From Bradyrhizobium cytisi (GTDB lineage: Bacteria > Pseudomonadota > Alphaproteobacteria > Rhizobiales > Xanthobacteraceae): a stretch of DNA of 64,000 nucleotides. This document shows, in pieces, positions 53,904-62,398 of this stretch (position 1 is the first letter of the stretch; each line of letters opens with the position of its first letter). The position numbers and the translations under genes were made by a program. The stretch is from positions 1 through 64,000 of the forward strand of contig NZ_VSSR01000078.1 in NCBI RefSeq assembly GCF_008123515.1, in the 5' to 3' direction. A model generated the notes under the pieces. It was not told where the DNA came from. It ran no database searches and worked only from the letters and a program-made list of their open reading frames with translations.

Positions 53904-55250
53904 TCACGGCCGGTTCGGATCGAACCGCTTCTCCAGGCCCTTCCAGCAATCCGCGTAATCGTCCTGCAGCGTCGACGCATTCGCGGCATGCGCTGTCACG
54001 CGCTGCGGGTAGCGGGTCTCGAACATGAAGGCCATGGTGCCCGTGAGCTTGACCGGCTCCAGCTCGCCATTGCTGGCGTGCTCGAAGGCGTCGCGATCGG
54101 GGCCGTGCGGTAGCATGCAATTGTGCAGGCTGATGCCGCCTGGGACGAAGCCCTGCGGCTTGGCGTCGTAGACGCCGTAGATCAGACCCATGAACTCGCT
54201 CATGATGTTCATGTGATACCAGGGCGGACGGAAGGTGTTTTCTGCGACCAGCCAGCGCTCGGGGAAGATGACGAAGTCGATATTCGCGGTGCCCGCGGTC
54301 TCCGAGGGCGACGTCAGCACCGTGAAGATCGAGGGATCGGGGTGGTCGAAACCAATCGCGCCGACCGGCGAGAAGGTGCGCAGATCGTATTTGTAGGGCG
54401 CGTAATTGCCGTGCCAGGCGACGACGTCGATCGGCGAATGGGCGAGCTGCGTCTTGAACAGCGAGCCGCCCCATTTCACGAACAGCTCTGTCGGCCTGTC
54501 CATGTCCTCATAGTGCGCGACCGGCGTCAGGAAGTCCCGCGCGTTCGCAAGACAGTTGGCGCCGATCGGCCCGCGCTCCGGCAGCGTGAAGGCGCCGCCA
54601 TAGTTTTCGCAGAGATAGCCGCGCGCCGGACCATTTGGAATCTCGACACGGAATTTCACGCCGCGCGGGATCACGACGATCTCGCCGGGCTCAGCGTCGA
54701 TGCGGCCGAATTCCGTGACGACGCGAAGATTGCCCTGCTGGAGCACGAACATCAACTCGCCGTCGGCATTGTAGAAATGCTGGTCCACCATCGACTTGGT
54801 GATGAGATAGACATGCGCGGCCATGCCGGCCTGCGTATTGACGTCACCGGCGGTCGTCATGGTCTGCACGCCCTGGAGGAAGGTCATGTCCTCCTTCGGC
54901 AGCGGCGCCGGATCCCAGCGCAGTTGCGCGATCGGCAAATCGTTCTCGTGGCACGGCGCCGAGCGCCACAGACCGGCATCGGCCTTCTCGAAGCGGCCGG
55001 AGTGCTTCACCGAGGGGCGGATGCGATAGAGCCAGGAGCGCTCGTTGGTGCCGCGCGGCGCGGTGAAGGGCGAGCCCGAGAGCTGTTCGGCATAGAGGCC
55101 GTAGGCGCAACGCTGCGGCGAGTTGCGCCCGATCGGCAGCGCGCCAGGCAGCGCTTCGGTCTCAAAACTGTTGCCGAATCCGGACATGTAGCCCGGCGTC
55201 ACCTGCGCCGAGCTGCGGATGATCTGATCGGGTGAGGTATTGACGTTCAT
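53904..55250 (-). CDS. hmgA: Homogentisate 1,2-dioxygenase
   Basis: A 448-residue Fe(II) ring-cleaving enzyme making maleylacetoacetate. YMSGFGNSFETEALPGALPIGRNSPQ opens the protein, and the iron-binding region PPWYHMNIMSEFMGLIYG...SLHNCMLPHGPD has the conserved His, Glu and His. ATG at 55250 has GGAGGATAG upstream. It begins 2 bp after the MBL-fold gene stop, so it is translationally close to it. Confidence 0.96.
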   Translation of the reverse strand: MNVNTSPDQIIRSSAQVTPGYMSGFGNSFETEALPGALPIGRNSPQRCAYGLYAEQLSGSPFTAPRGTNERSWLYRIRPSVKHSGRFEKADAGLWRSAPCHENDLPIAQLRWDPAPLPKEDMTFLQGVQTMTTAGDVNTQAGMAAHVYLITKSMVDQHFYNADGELMFVLQQGNLRVVTEFGRIDAEPGEIVVIPRGVKFRVEIPNGPARGYLCENYGGAFTLPERGPIGANCLANARDFLTPVAHYEDMDRPTELFVKWGGSLFKTQLAHSPIDVVAWHGNYAPYKYDLRTFSPVGAIGFDHPDPSIFTVLTSPSETAGTANIDFVIFPERWLVAENTFRPPWYHMNIMSEFMGLIYGVYDAKPQGFVPGGISLHNCMLPHGPDRDAFEHASNGELEPVKLTGTMAFMFETRYPQRVTAHAANASTLQDDYADCWKGLEKRFDPNRP

Positions 55251-55252
55251 GA

Positions 55253-56209
55253 CTATCCTCCTCCTTGCAGGGCCGCCCACATTTCCTGGTCTCGCTTGTC
55301 GGTCCAGATCACGGGGTCGTCGATTCCCGATGCTTCGTCATAGGCGCGCGACACATTGAATGGCAGGCAGTGCTCGTAGATGGCAAAACTGTGAAATTTC
55401 GGGTCCATCACTTCGCGCGTCGCGGCCATCGATTCCTTCAGCGTGCGCCCCTTGGCGACCGAGACTTCGGCCGCGCCATAGAGCGAGGTGACGAAGTCGC
55501 GTGTCATGGCGATGGCCTCGCGCACGGTGGCTGTGCCCTTGAGCGCATCGCCGCGGCCCGGCGCGATCGCCTTGGGATTGAAATTGCGGATCTCGTTCAG
55601 CGTCAGCGGCCATTCGCGCAGATGCGCATCACCGCAATAGCAGGCCGAGTGATATTCGATGAGATCGCCGGAGAACATCACCTCGGCATCCGGCACCCAG
55701 GCGACGATGTCGCCGGAGGTGTGGCCGGCACCGAGCTGCATCAGCCGCACCTCGCGCTTGCCGAGATAGATCGACATCTCGCCTTCGAAGGTCAGCGTCG
55801 GCCAGGTCAGGCCGGGAATGCTTTGGGCATCCTGGAACAGGCGGGGAAAACGGCCATACTCGGAATCCCAATCCTGCTGACCACGTTCCTCGATCAGACG
55901 ATAAGTCTCCTGCGAGGCGACGATTCCCTGCGCCTTGTAGGCGGAGGCGCCGAGCACGCGCACGGCGTGATAATGCGACAGCACGACATATTTGATCGGC
56001 TTGTCGGTGACGGTGCGCACACGCTCGATCACCTTGTTGGCCATTGCGGGCGTCGACTGCGCGTCGAACACGAGGCAGCCGTCGTCGCCGACGATGATCG
56101 CCGTGTTCGGATCGCCTTCGGCGGTGAACGCGTAGAGATCGGCGCCGATCTCGGAGAAGGTGATCTTCTTCTCGGAGAGATCGCCGGTGGATGCGAAATT
56201 CTTCGCCAT
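55253..56209 (-). CDS. MBL-fold protein with incomplete metal motif
   Basis: A 318-residue metallo-beta-lactamase-fold protein in the homogentisate operon. The usual H-x-H-x-D-H motif reads H79-Y-H81-A-V-R84, so the Asp and last His of the second metal site are missing. His163 (GAGHTSGD) and Asp182 (FSGDLIEYHS) are kept. It may bind one metal, or be a hydrolase of altered chemistry. Its close coupling to hmgA suggests a role in handling an aromatic or lactone intermediate; inferred. Confidence 0.8.
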   Translation of the reverse strand: MAKNFASTGDLSEKKITFSEIGADLYAFTAEGDPNTAIIVGDDGCLVFDAQSTPAMANKVIERVRTVTDKPIKYVVLSHYHAVRVLGASAYKAQGIVASQETYRLIEERGQQDWDSEYGRFPRLFQDAQSIPGLTWPTLTFEGEMSIYLGKREVRLMQLGAGHTSGDIVAWVPDAEVMFSGDLIEYHSACYCGDAHLREWPLTLNEIRNFNPKAIAPGRGDALKGTATVREAIAMTRDFVTSLYGAAEVSVAKGRTLKESMAATREVMDPKFHSFAIYEHCLPFNVSRAYDEASGIDDPVIWTDKRDQEMWAALQGGG

Positions 56210-56231
56210 CAGTTCATCCTCAAGTCTTGGG

Positions 56232-56456
56232 TTACTGTTGCTGCTGTTGTTGCTGCTGGCCGTCGATCATGCGGCGTTTCGCCAGCACGAGCGCTTCCCG
56301 CAGCACGTCGATATCGCCGATATGGTTGGCGAGGATCAGCACCAGCGCCGCGTCGAAATCCGCGCTCTGCTCGTCGGTGAGGCCGCGATGAGCCTCGACG
56401 ATGGCGCGAAAGGCATCGTCGGGCAGCGCAAAATTGGAGCTGGTGGAAAGCGGCAT
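56232..56456 (-). CDS. DUF2783 protein with C-terminal poly-glutamine
   Basis: A 74-residue protein. LPDDAFRAIVEAHRGLTDEQSADFDAALVLILANHIGDIDVLREALVLAKRRM matches DUF2783, a helical family usually found beside these MBL and FAD genes. The last eight residues are all Gln, coded by a CAG/CAA tract. It lies 7 bp after the FAD gene and 22 bp before the MBL gene. Confidence 0.85.
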   Translation of the reverse strand: MPLSTSSNFALPDDAFRAIVEAHRGLTDEQSADFDAALVLILANHIGDIDVLREALVLAKRRMIDGQQQQQQQQ

Positions 56457-56463
56457 ATCAACC

Positions 56464-58080
56464 TCAATTCAGACCTGCTGCTCGCGATAGCGCGGCCGTG
56501 ATCGCCTCACGCGTCGGATGGCGGAAGCGCGCTGCGACGTAGCCGTCGGGCCTGAGCAGATAAGCGGAGCCCGGCTCGGCATCATAGCGCTTGGCGACGA
56601 GGCCCGAGGGATCGGCAAGTCCGCTCTCGCCGCCGATAAGAATATCCTTCACGCCATCGGGTGCATCAATCGCTGCGCCATTGCTGAACGACAGCAAAGT
56701 GAAATCAGTTCCATCCTGGCGGAACGCATCGGTCAGATAGGCTTGGCCCGCCACAGGGGCGTCGAGCATGGAACAGCCGGGCCGCGGGCCAGCATCCCAC
56801 GCGTCGGCATCGGGTGACGACAGCGGCGAGTCATAGCTGCATGGCACCGACAGCCGGCCGCCATTGACCATGCGCTTGCCGAACTCGGTTTCCTTGGCGA
56901 GCGACAGCACCGCCTGGCGCAGCCGGGCTTCCTGATGCGAGTTCGGCGCCATGAAATCGGTCGAGCGGGTGGATTCGCGGATATTCTCGTCGGCAGCCCC
57001 GCTGCGCTCGACATGGTAGCTTTCGAGCAGGCTTGCGGGCGAGGTGCCGCGCAGCACGCGGTCGAGCTTCCAGGACAGGTTTTCGGCGTCCTCGAGTCCC
57101 GAGTTCGCCCCACGCGCGCCGAAGGGCGAGACCTGGTGTGCAGAATCGCCCGCAAAAATCACGCGGCCGTGGATGAAGCGATCCATGCGTCGGCACTGGA
57201 ATTTGTAGAGCGAGATCCACTCGAACTCGAACTTGTCGTGGCCGAGCATCCGCGCGAGCCGTGGCCGCACGTTCTCAGGCTTCTTCTCGACGACGGGATC
57301 GGCATCACGGCTGAGCTGGAGATCGATGCGCCAGACATCGTCGGGCTGCCGGTGCAGCAACGCCGAACGTCCGGCATGAAACGGCGGATCGAACCAGAAC
57401 CAGCGCTCCGTCGGAAACTCCGCCGTCATCTTGACGTCGGCGATCAGGAACTGATCCTCGAACACCTGTCCGGCGAACTCGGCGCCGACCATCTGCCGCA
57501 GCGAGGACCGCGCACCGTCGCAGGCGACGACATATTGCCCATGCAGGCGATGGGCGCCTTCGGGCGTCTCGATCGTCAGCGCAACGGAATCGTTGCGTTG
57601 CTCGACCGCCGTCACCTTGTTGCGCCAGCGCAGGTCGATCCCTGGCAGATCGCCGATGCGATCGACCAGATAGGCCTCGGCGTAATATTGCTGGAGATTG
57701 ATGAAGGCCGGCCGCTTGTGACCGTCCTCGGGCAGCAGGTTGAACTGATAGAGCTGAGACTCGCCGTGAAAGATACGGCCGACGCTCCACACGACGCCCT
57801 TGTCGACCATGCGGTCGGCAACGCCGAGCCGGTCCCAATATTCCAGCGAGCGCTTCGAGAAGCAGATCGCGCGCGAGCCCTCGCCGATGCGGTCGGCATC
57901 ATCCAGAAGGACGACGCGCTGGCCGCGCTGGGCGAGATCGATCGCCAGCGACAGCCCGACGGGCCCTGCGCCGACGACCACGACCGGATGCTCGGCCGGA
58001 TTTTGGCCGGGGCGGTCCTGGTCGGAGTGGCGGCGATAGCCGAACTGGGTTTTGGCCTGATGCGTATTGGCGCCTGCCAT
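56464..58080 (-). CDS. FAD-dependent aromatic monooxygenase
   Basis: A 538-residue class A flavoprotein hydroxylase. The dinucleotide motif is VVVVGAGPVGLSLAIDLAQRG, the DG motif is YVVACDGARSSLR, and the GD motif is RVIFAGDSAHQVSPFGARGANSGLEDAENLSWKL. This is the PheA/MhpA-like group that hydroxylates phenols or phenyl acids. It is the first gene of the homogentisate operon, divergent from a MarR gene. A route from another phenyl compound into homogentisate is plausible. Confidence 0.88.
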   Translation of the reverse strand: MAGANTHQAKTQFGYRRHSDQDRPGQNPAEHPVVVVGAGPVGLSLAIDLAQRGQRVVLLDDADRIGEGSRAICFSKRSLEYWDRLGVADRMVDKGVVWSVGRIFHGESQLYQFNLLPEDGHKRPAFINLQQYYAEAYLVDRIGDLPGIDLRWRNKVTAVEQRNDSVALTIETPEGAHRLHGQYVVACDGARSSLRQMVGAEFAGQVFEDQFLIADVKMTAEFPTERWFWFDPPFHAGRSALLHRQPDDVWRIDLQLSRDADPVVEKKPENVRPRLARMLGHDKFEFEWISLYKFQCRRMDRFIHGRVIFAGDSAHQVSPFGARGANSGLEDAENLSWKLDRVLRGTSPASLLESYHVERSGAADENIRESTRSTDFMAPNSHQEARLRQAVLSLAKETEFGKRMVNGGRLSVPCSYDSPLSSPDADAWDAGPRPGCSMLDAPVAGQAYLTDAFRQDGTDFTLLSFSNGAAIDAPDGVKDILIGGESGLADPSGLVAKRYDAEPGSAYLLRPDGYVAARFRHPTREAITAALSRAAGLN

Positions 58081-58122
58081 ACACTAACCTCGGCTCTGGT
58101 CAGGAGAGGACCGACCTGCTAG

Positions 58123-58142
58123 ATAGTCTCACGTGCAACTAT
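58123..58142. promoter_or_regulatory. Candidate MarR operator
   Basis: ATAGT-CTCACGTGCA-ACTAT is a 20-bp palindrome with a CACGTG core, in the 110-bp gap between the monooxygenase operon and the MarR gene. MarR dimers bind palindromes of this size. Inferred. Confidence 0.5.
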
Positions 58143-58190
58143 TTTGGACCGGAGCCGGCCGGCCGTCAACTGGAATTCGGAGCGCTCTTC

Positions 58191-58745
58191 TTGGCGAGGA
58201 CATCCAGCGACATCGCGTTGAAGACACGGCAAGCCGACGAGGCTTCATCGCGGCCCAAGGCGCGACCCAAGTCGCGGCTCGATCTGTTCAGATTCGTGCC
58301 GTTCCGCCTCAACCGGCTGGCAGCGGAGGTCAGTTCCGCGCTCGCGGTCGAATATCAGGAACGTCACGGCCTCGACATTCCGGCCTGGCGCGTGATGGCC
58401 ACGCTCGGCTTCCGCAACGATGCCTGTAGCGCGCAATACATCTCCCAATGCACCCGCACGCACAAATCCACCATCAGCCGCGCGGTGACGGCGCTGCTGC
58501 ATGACGACCTGATCGAGCGGGTCGAGAACGAAGCCGACCGCCGCGAATTCCGCCTGCAGCTGACGAAGAAGGGCCGCGCGCTTTACGAGGAGCTGTTCCC
58601 GCAATTGCTGCTGCGGGAAGACGAGATCCTCGCCTGCCTCTCCGCACAGGAACGCAAGCAGCTCTCCACGCTGCTCGGCAAGATCGAGGATAGCCTCGAC
58701 CTGATCCAGACCAGCGAAGAGGCCGACGCCAAGCAGGCGTATTAA
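58191..58745 (+). CDS. MarR family transcriptional regulator
   Basis: A 184-residue MarR protein. The winged helix region is YISQCTRTHKSTISRAVTALLHDDLIERVENEADRREFRLQLTKKG (about 84-130), with a dimer helix before and after. A TTG start at 58191 with GGAG 8 bases upstream is used; ATG codons further in would remove little of the domain. It is divergent from the aromatic operon and probably represses it until an aromatic ligand binds. Confidence 0.88.
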   Translation: MARTSSDIALKTRQADEASSRPKARPKSRLDLFRFVPFRLNRLAAEVSSALAVEYQERHGLDIPAWRVMATLGFRNDACSAQYISQCTRTHKSTISRAVTALLHDDLIERVENEADRREFRLQLTKKGRALYEELFPQLLLREDEILACLSAQERKQLSTLLGKIEDSLDLIQTSEEADAKQAY

Positions 58746-59552
58746 TCACTTCGCAAACGACCGCGTCGGCGGCAAATGCAGCGCCCAGGCGTCGACCTTG
58801 TCGCTCGCTCGCGGATAGATCTCAGTCACGATCGGATCGTGGCCGGGAATATAGCGGTCGGGATCGCCGGCGAGACGTTCGATCGTCTCCCAGCCCACGG
58901 CCATGTCGCCGACATTGTAGACGATCGGGAACGGGCTACGGCGCTGCAGATTGGCGTAGTAATGCGCAGCGTCGGACGCCAGCACCACCGGACCGCGCGC
59001 GGTCTCGGCCTTGACCACCTGCAAGCCGTCGGAATGGCCGCCGACACGGTGCACGGTGACACCAGGCGCGACCTCGCCGTCGCCGGAATAGAAATGGACG
59101 CGCTCGCGATAGACATGGCGCACCATCTGGGTGACGTGCTCGACCGAGAATGGATGTCGCAGCAGTCCGTTGCACATGCAGCGGCCGGTGGCGTAAGCCA
59201 TCTCGCGCTCCTGGAGATGGAAGCGCGCGTTCGGGAAGCGGTCGAGATTGCCGGCGTGATCGTAATGCAGATGCGTCACAATAATGTCGCGAATGCTCGA
59301 TGCGGCAACGCCAAAACGCTCCAGCGCATCGACCGGATTGAGCGTCAGCTTGCGCGCGCGCGAGGTCGCCTCCTCGGCATTGAAGCCGGTATCGACCAGA
59401 ATATCGCGGCCCTGCCCTCGGATCAGCCAAACGAAGTAGTCGAGATCCTGCGCGGCGCTATCATGCGGGTCGGGCGCCAGAAAATTCATGCTGGGGGTGC
59501 GCGGCGACATGGTCGCATAACGCAGAGCATAGATCTCGTAGGCGTTTCCCAT
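58746..59552 (-). CDS. MBL-fold lactonase-like hydrolase (AHL lactonase family pattern)
   Basis: A 268-residue metallo-beta-lactamase-fold enzyme with an intact H94-x-H96-x-D98-H99 motif (VTHLHYDHAGN), then ASDAAHYY and a late PGHDP. Similar N-acyl homoserine lactonases (AttM/AiiA type) share this spacing and the DTGFN strand. It could open an acyl-homoserine lactone or another lactone. Its stop adjoins the MarR stop (tail-to-tail). ATG at 59552 starts the homology. Confidence 0.8.
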   Translation of the reverse strand: MGNAYEIYALRYATMSPRTPSMNFLAPDPHDSAAQDLDYFVWLIRGQGRDILVDTGFNAEEATSRARKLTLNPVDALERFGVAASSIRDIIVTHLHYDHAGNLDRFPNARFHLQEREMAYATGRCMCNGLLRHPFSVEHVTQMVRHVYRERVHFYSGDGEVAPGVTVHRVGGHSDGLQVVKAETARGPVVLASDAAHYYANLQRRSPFPIVYNVGDMAVGWETIERLAGDPDRYIPGHDPIVTEIYPRASDKVDAWALHLPPTRSFAK

Positions 59553-59915
59553 GACTTTGATCCCGGCTTTTGCTTTTTCTGAATGGACCTGCCGCGCACC
59601 AAGCCATTGCCCGCAGCAAAGGTCAAACGCCTGCGGCGGACGCAGGGCGCAATGTGAGACCAATCACATTTTGGTCGCGAGTACCGGCCTAACGTGACAG
59701 CAGGAACCCTGAACGAGAATGCGTCGAGTAGAGCCGTGACCGCCGACTTATTCCCCTCGCCGCCGGCCCGTACATCGCGGTCAATTGTCGCGATAGTGCC
59801 GAATCTCCAAGCGGTTGACGCCCCGACTCCCCGGTTTGATAATGCACATTGCGTAAGTTAAGGTCGCCGCGGCGCAAGCTGGTAACGGCGCCTTTTTGGC
59901 TGGACCGCGCTGATT
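59553..59915. other. 363-bp divergent intergenic region
   Basis: No gene is seen. It holds an inverted repeat GACCAA-TCACATT-TTGGTC at 59658-59676, on the lactonase side, and a sigma-70-like promoter at 59815-59843 on the other side. The rest shows no recognisable element. Confidence 0.55.
59815..59843 (+). promoter_or_regulatory. Sigma-70-like promoter of the pseudo-caspase gene
   Basis: TTGACG (59815-59820), 17 bases, then GATAAT (59838-59843). This is the best housekeeping promoter in the window, giving a leader of about 65 bases before the start codon. Confidence 0.6.
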
Positions 59916-61439
59916 ATGAAAATTCGCCTGCTTTTTCTTCTGCCATTGCTTGTCTCGCTCATCCCGACCGCCCCGTCGCACGCGGCCGGCGACCGCTACG
60001 GTCTGGTCATCGGCAATGCCAAATATCCGGACGCGGACACTCCGCTGAAGGAGCCGATCAACGACAGCCGCGATGTCGCCGACGAGCTCAAGCGCGACGG
60101 CTTTTCGGTCGAGGTCGGCGAAAACCTGACCGGCGATGGCATGCGCCGCGCCTTCGACAAGCTCTATGGCAAGATCAAGCCGGGCTCGGTGGCGCTGATC
60201 TTCTACAGCGGGTTCGGCATCCAGTCGGCACGCCAGAGCTACATGATCCCGGTCGACGCACAGATCTGGACCGAGTCCGACGTCCGTCGCGACGGTTTCA
60301 GCATCGAAGCGATCCTGGGCGAGCTCAACACCCGTGGCGCCGGCGTCAAGATCGCGCTGATCGATGCCAGCAGGCGCAACCCGTTCGAACGGCGGTTCCG
60401 CAGCTTTTCGGCGGGTCTGACCCCGGTCATCGCGCCGAACGGCACGCTGGTGATGTATTCGGCGGCGCTGGCGTCCGTGGTGTCGGACGCCGGAGGCGAC
60501 CACAGCCTCTTTGTTCAGGAACTGCTCAAGGAAATCCGCGTCCCCGACCTGATGGCGGAGGAGACGCTGAACCGCACCAAGATGGGCGTCACCCGCGCCT
60601 CGCGCGGCGAGCAGGTGCCGTGGATCTCGTCCTCGCTCGCCGAGGATTTCTCGTTCATTCCGGGGGCCGCGGGATCGCGCCCGACAGCGGCGACCCCGCC
60701 ACCGGCGCCTCCCGCACCGCCGCCGGCTGCGGTCGCCAACAACCCGCCTCCGGCTCCGCCCGCCCCGCCAGCACCACCTGTGGCTGCGAACAATCCGCCG
60801 GCGCCGCCTGCATCTCCGTCACCGCCGCCGGCACCGAAGCCGCAGGTTGAGGCCGCGCTGCCTCCGCCGCAAGCGCCGGTCAAACCGGCCGAGCCAGCTC
60901 CGGCGCCGAACGCGGATGGCGGGCCGAGCGCGGCCGTGCTGGCTGAGGATCCCACCATCAAGGGCCTGACGGCCAAGATCGCCACCAATCCGGACGACGT
61001 GAATGCGCTGTACCGGCGCGGCCAGGTCTATGCCAGCAAAGGGGCCTACAGCCTCGCCATCAGGGATTTTGACGACACGCTCCGGATCAATGCGAAGGAC
61101 GTCGAGGCGCTGAACAACCGCTGCTGGACCCGTGCCGTGGTCGGCGACCTCCAGGCCGCGCTGAAGGATTGCAACGAGGCGCTGCGGCTACGGCCGAATT
61201 TCGTCGATGCGCTGGACAGCCGGGGGCTGGTGAACCTCAAATCCGGAGCGGTGAAGAATGCCATCGCCGATTTCGACGCCGCACTGAAGATCAACCCGCG
61301 GCTGACCTCCTCACTCTTTGGACGGGGGATCGCCAAGCAGCGCAACGGCTCGGCCCAGGAAGGCGCGCTCGACCTCGCCAATGCCAAGGCGATGGATCCG
61401 AACATCGCGCAGGAATTCGCAAGTTACGGAGTGCGTTGA
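59916..61439 (+). CDS. Caspase-fold (peptidase C14) protein lacking catalytic residues, with TPR repeats
   Basis: A 507-residue exported protein. Signal peptide 1-23 (cleavage at SHA-A). Caspase p20 fold at about 26-250: DRYGLVIGNAKY, then YSGFGIQ, where the catalytic His is Phe100, and IALIDASRRNPF, where the catalytic Cys is Ser152. It is therefore a pseudo-protease. A Pro/Ala linker (about 258-335) is followed by about four TPR repeats (345-507). It is probably a periplasmic scaffold. An OmpA-family gene follows. Confidence 0.85.
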   Translation: MKIRLLFLLPLLVSLIPTAPSHAAGDRYGLVIGNAKYPDADTPLKEPINDSRDVADELKRDGFSVEVGENLTGDGMRRAFDKLYGKIKPGSVALIFYSGFGIQSARQSYMIPVDAQIWTESDVRRDGFSIEAILGELNTRGAGVKIALIDASRRNPFERRFRSFSAGLTPVIAPNGTLVMYSAALASVVSDAGGDHSLFVQELLKEIRVPDLMAEETLNRTKMGVTRASRGEQVPWISSSLAEDFSFIPGAAGSRPTAATPPPAPPAPPPAAVANNPPPAPPAPPAPPVAANNPPAPPASPSPPPAPKPQVEAALPPPQAPVKPAEPAPAPNADGGPSAAVLAEDPTIKGLTAKIATNPDDVNALYRRGQVYASKGAYSLAIRDFDDTLRINAKDVEALNNRCWTRAVVGDLQAALKDCNEALRLRPNFVDALDSRGLVNLKSGAVKNAIADFDAALKINPRLTSSLFGRGIAKQRNGSAQEGALDLANAKAMDPNIAQEFASYGVR

Positions 61440-61583
61440 TATTTTTTGATTTGAGGCCAGCGGCGCCTCGAACCCGTGGCGGCCCGGCAAAGACTAACCG
61501 AACGGACGCCGCAGGCGGCCTTGCCGTGGGGGCCATTTGCAGGAATTTTGGAACCGCGCGGGCTCGCGCTGGAGGGACTGGCA

Positions 61584-62255
61584 ATGAGATTGGCTGCAAA
61601 GGGACTGACCGCAATCCTCTCCGTCATTACCATCGGCGCCGCGCTGTCGCTGACACTCCCGCCCGCCTTCGCCGGCGACGACGGCAACAGCAAGAACGTT
61701 ACCGAGGACGAGATCGTCCGCGCGCTGGCGCCGCCGCCGAAGAAGCCCCTGACCCGCGGCCTCTCGATTGCCCCGCAGGCCGATCCGGCGCCGAACCCGG
61801 CGGAAACCAAGCTGATCCAGTCCGTCCGCGGCCGCGCCACGCGCTCGCTGTCGTCGACCGAGCGTGAGGAAATCGCCTCCGCCGCCAAGGACAAGCCGAA
61901 TATCGATCTCGAAATCACCTTCGACTACAACTCGGCCGACATCAGCACCAAGTCGCTGCCTTCGGTGCAGGCGCTGGGCCGCGCGCTGACCAGCCCCGAC
62001 CTGAAGGGCTCGACCTTCGTAGTCGCCGGCCACACCGACGCCGCCGGCGGCGAGGGCTACAATCAGGAGCTGTCGGAACGCCGCGCGGATTCGATCAAGC
62101 GCTACCTTGTCGAGAAGTACAGCATCGCAGCAGCCGACCTCGTCACCGTCGGCTACGGCAAGAGCAAGCTGAAGGATCCGAGCCAGCCGATGGCCGAGGT
62201 GAACCGCCGCGTGCAGGTCGTGAACATGGAAAACAAGACTACCGCATCGAAGTGA
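61584..62255 (+). CDS. OmpA family peptidoglycan-binding protein
   Basis: A 223-residue exported protein. Signal peptide 1-30 (ILSVITIGAALSLTLPPAFA). The C-terminal OmpA domain (about 110-215) has ITFDYNSADIS, VVAGHTDAAGGEGYNQELSERRADSIKRYLVEKYSI and GYGKSKLKDPS...NRRVQVVN, including the Asp and Arg that hold diaminopimelate. It has no barrel, so it is a soluble or anchored cell-wall binder. ATG at 61584 has GGAGGGA upstream. Confidence 0.9.
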   Translation: MRLAAKGLTAILSVITIGAALSLTLPPAFAGDDGNSKNVTEDEIVRALAPPPKKPLTRGLSIAPQADPAPNPAETKLIQSVRGRATRSLSSTEREEIASAAKDKPNIDLEITFDYNSADISTKSLPSVQALGRALTSPDLKGSTFVVAGHTDAAGGEGYNQELSERRADSIKRYLVEKYSIAAADLVTVGYGKSKLKDPSQPMAEVNRRVQVVNMENKTTASK

Positions 62256-62316
62256 CCACGACGTAATCCGTTGAAGTGACAAGTCGTGATGTGGTGTAAC
62301 GTCTTGCTCCCGGCGC

Positions 62317-62340
62317 GCGTCCCGCAGCCCTGCGGGACGC
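62317..62340 (+). terminator. Hairpin terminator after the OmpA-family gene
   Basis: GCGTCCCGCAG and CTGCGGGACGC form an 11-bp stem with a very short loop, about 60 bases after the stop codon. A weak T-rich stretch (CTTCGTTT) follows. It separates the gene from the next efflux operon. Confidence 0.6.
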
Positions 62341-62398
62341 CGCTTCGTTTAAGGGAAACGTTCCCAGCAACCCCGAGCCAGGCCAGGATGATCCGGCG

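Noticed and set aside
59702..59730. GGAAC at 59702 as another EcfG promoter
   Set aside because: No CGTT or GTT at 16-17 bases; a better sigma-70-like promoter lies downstream.
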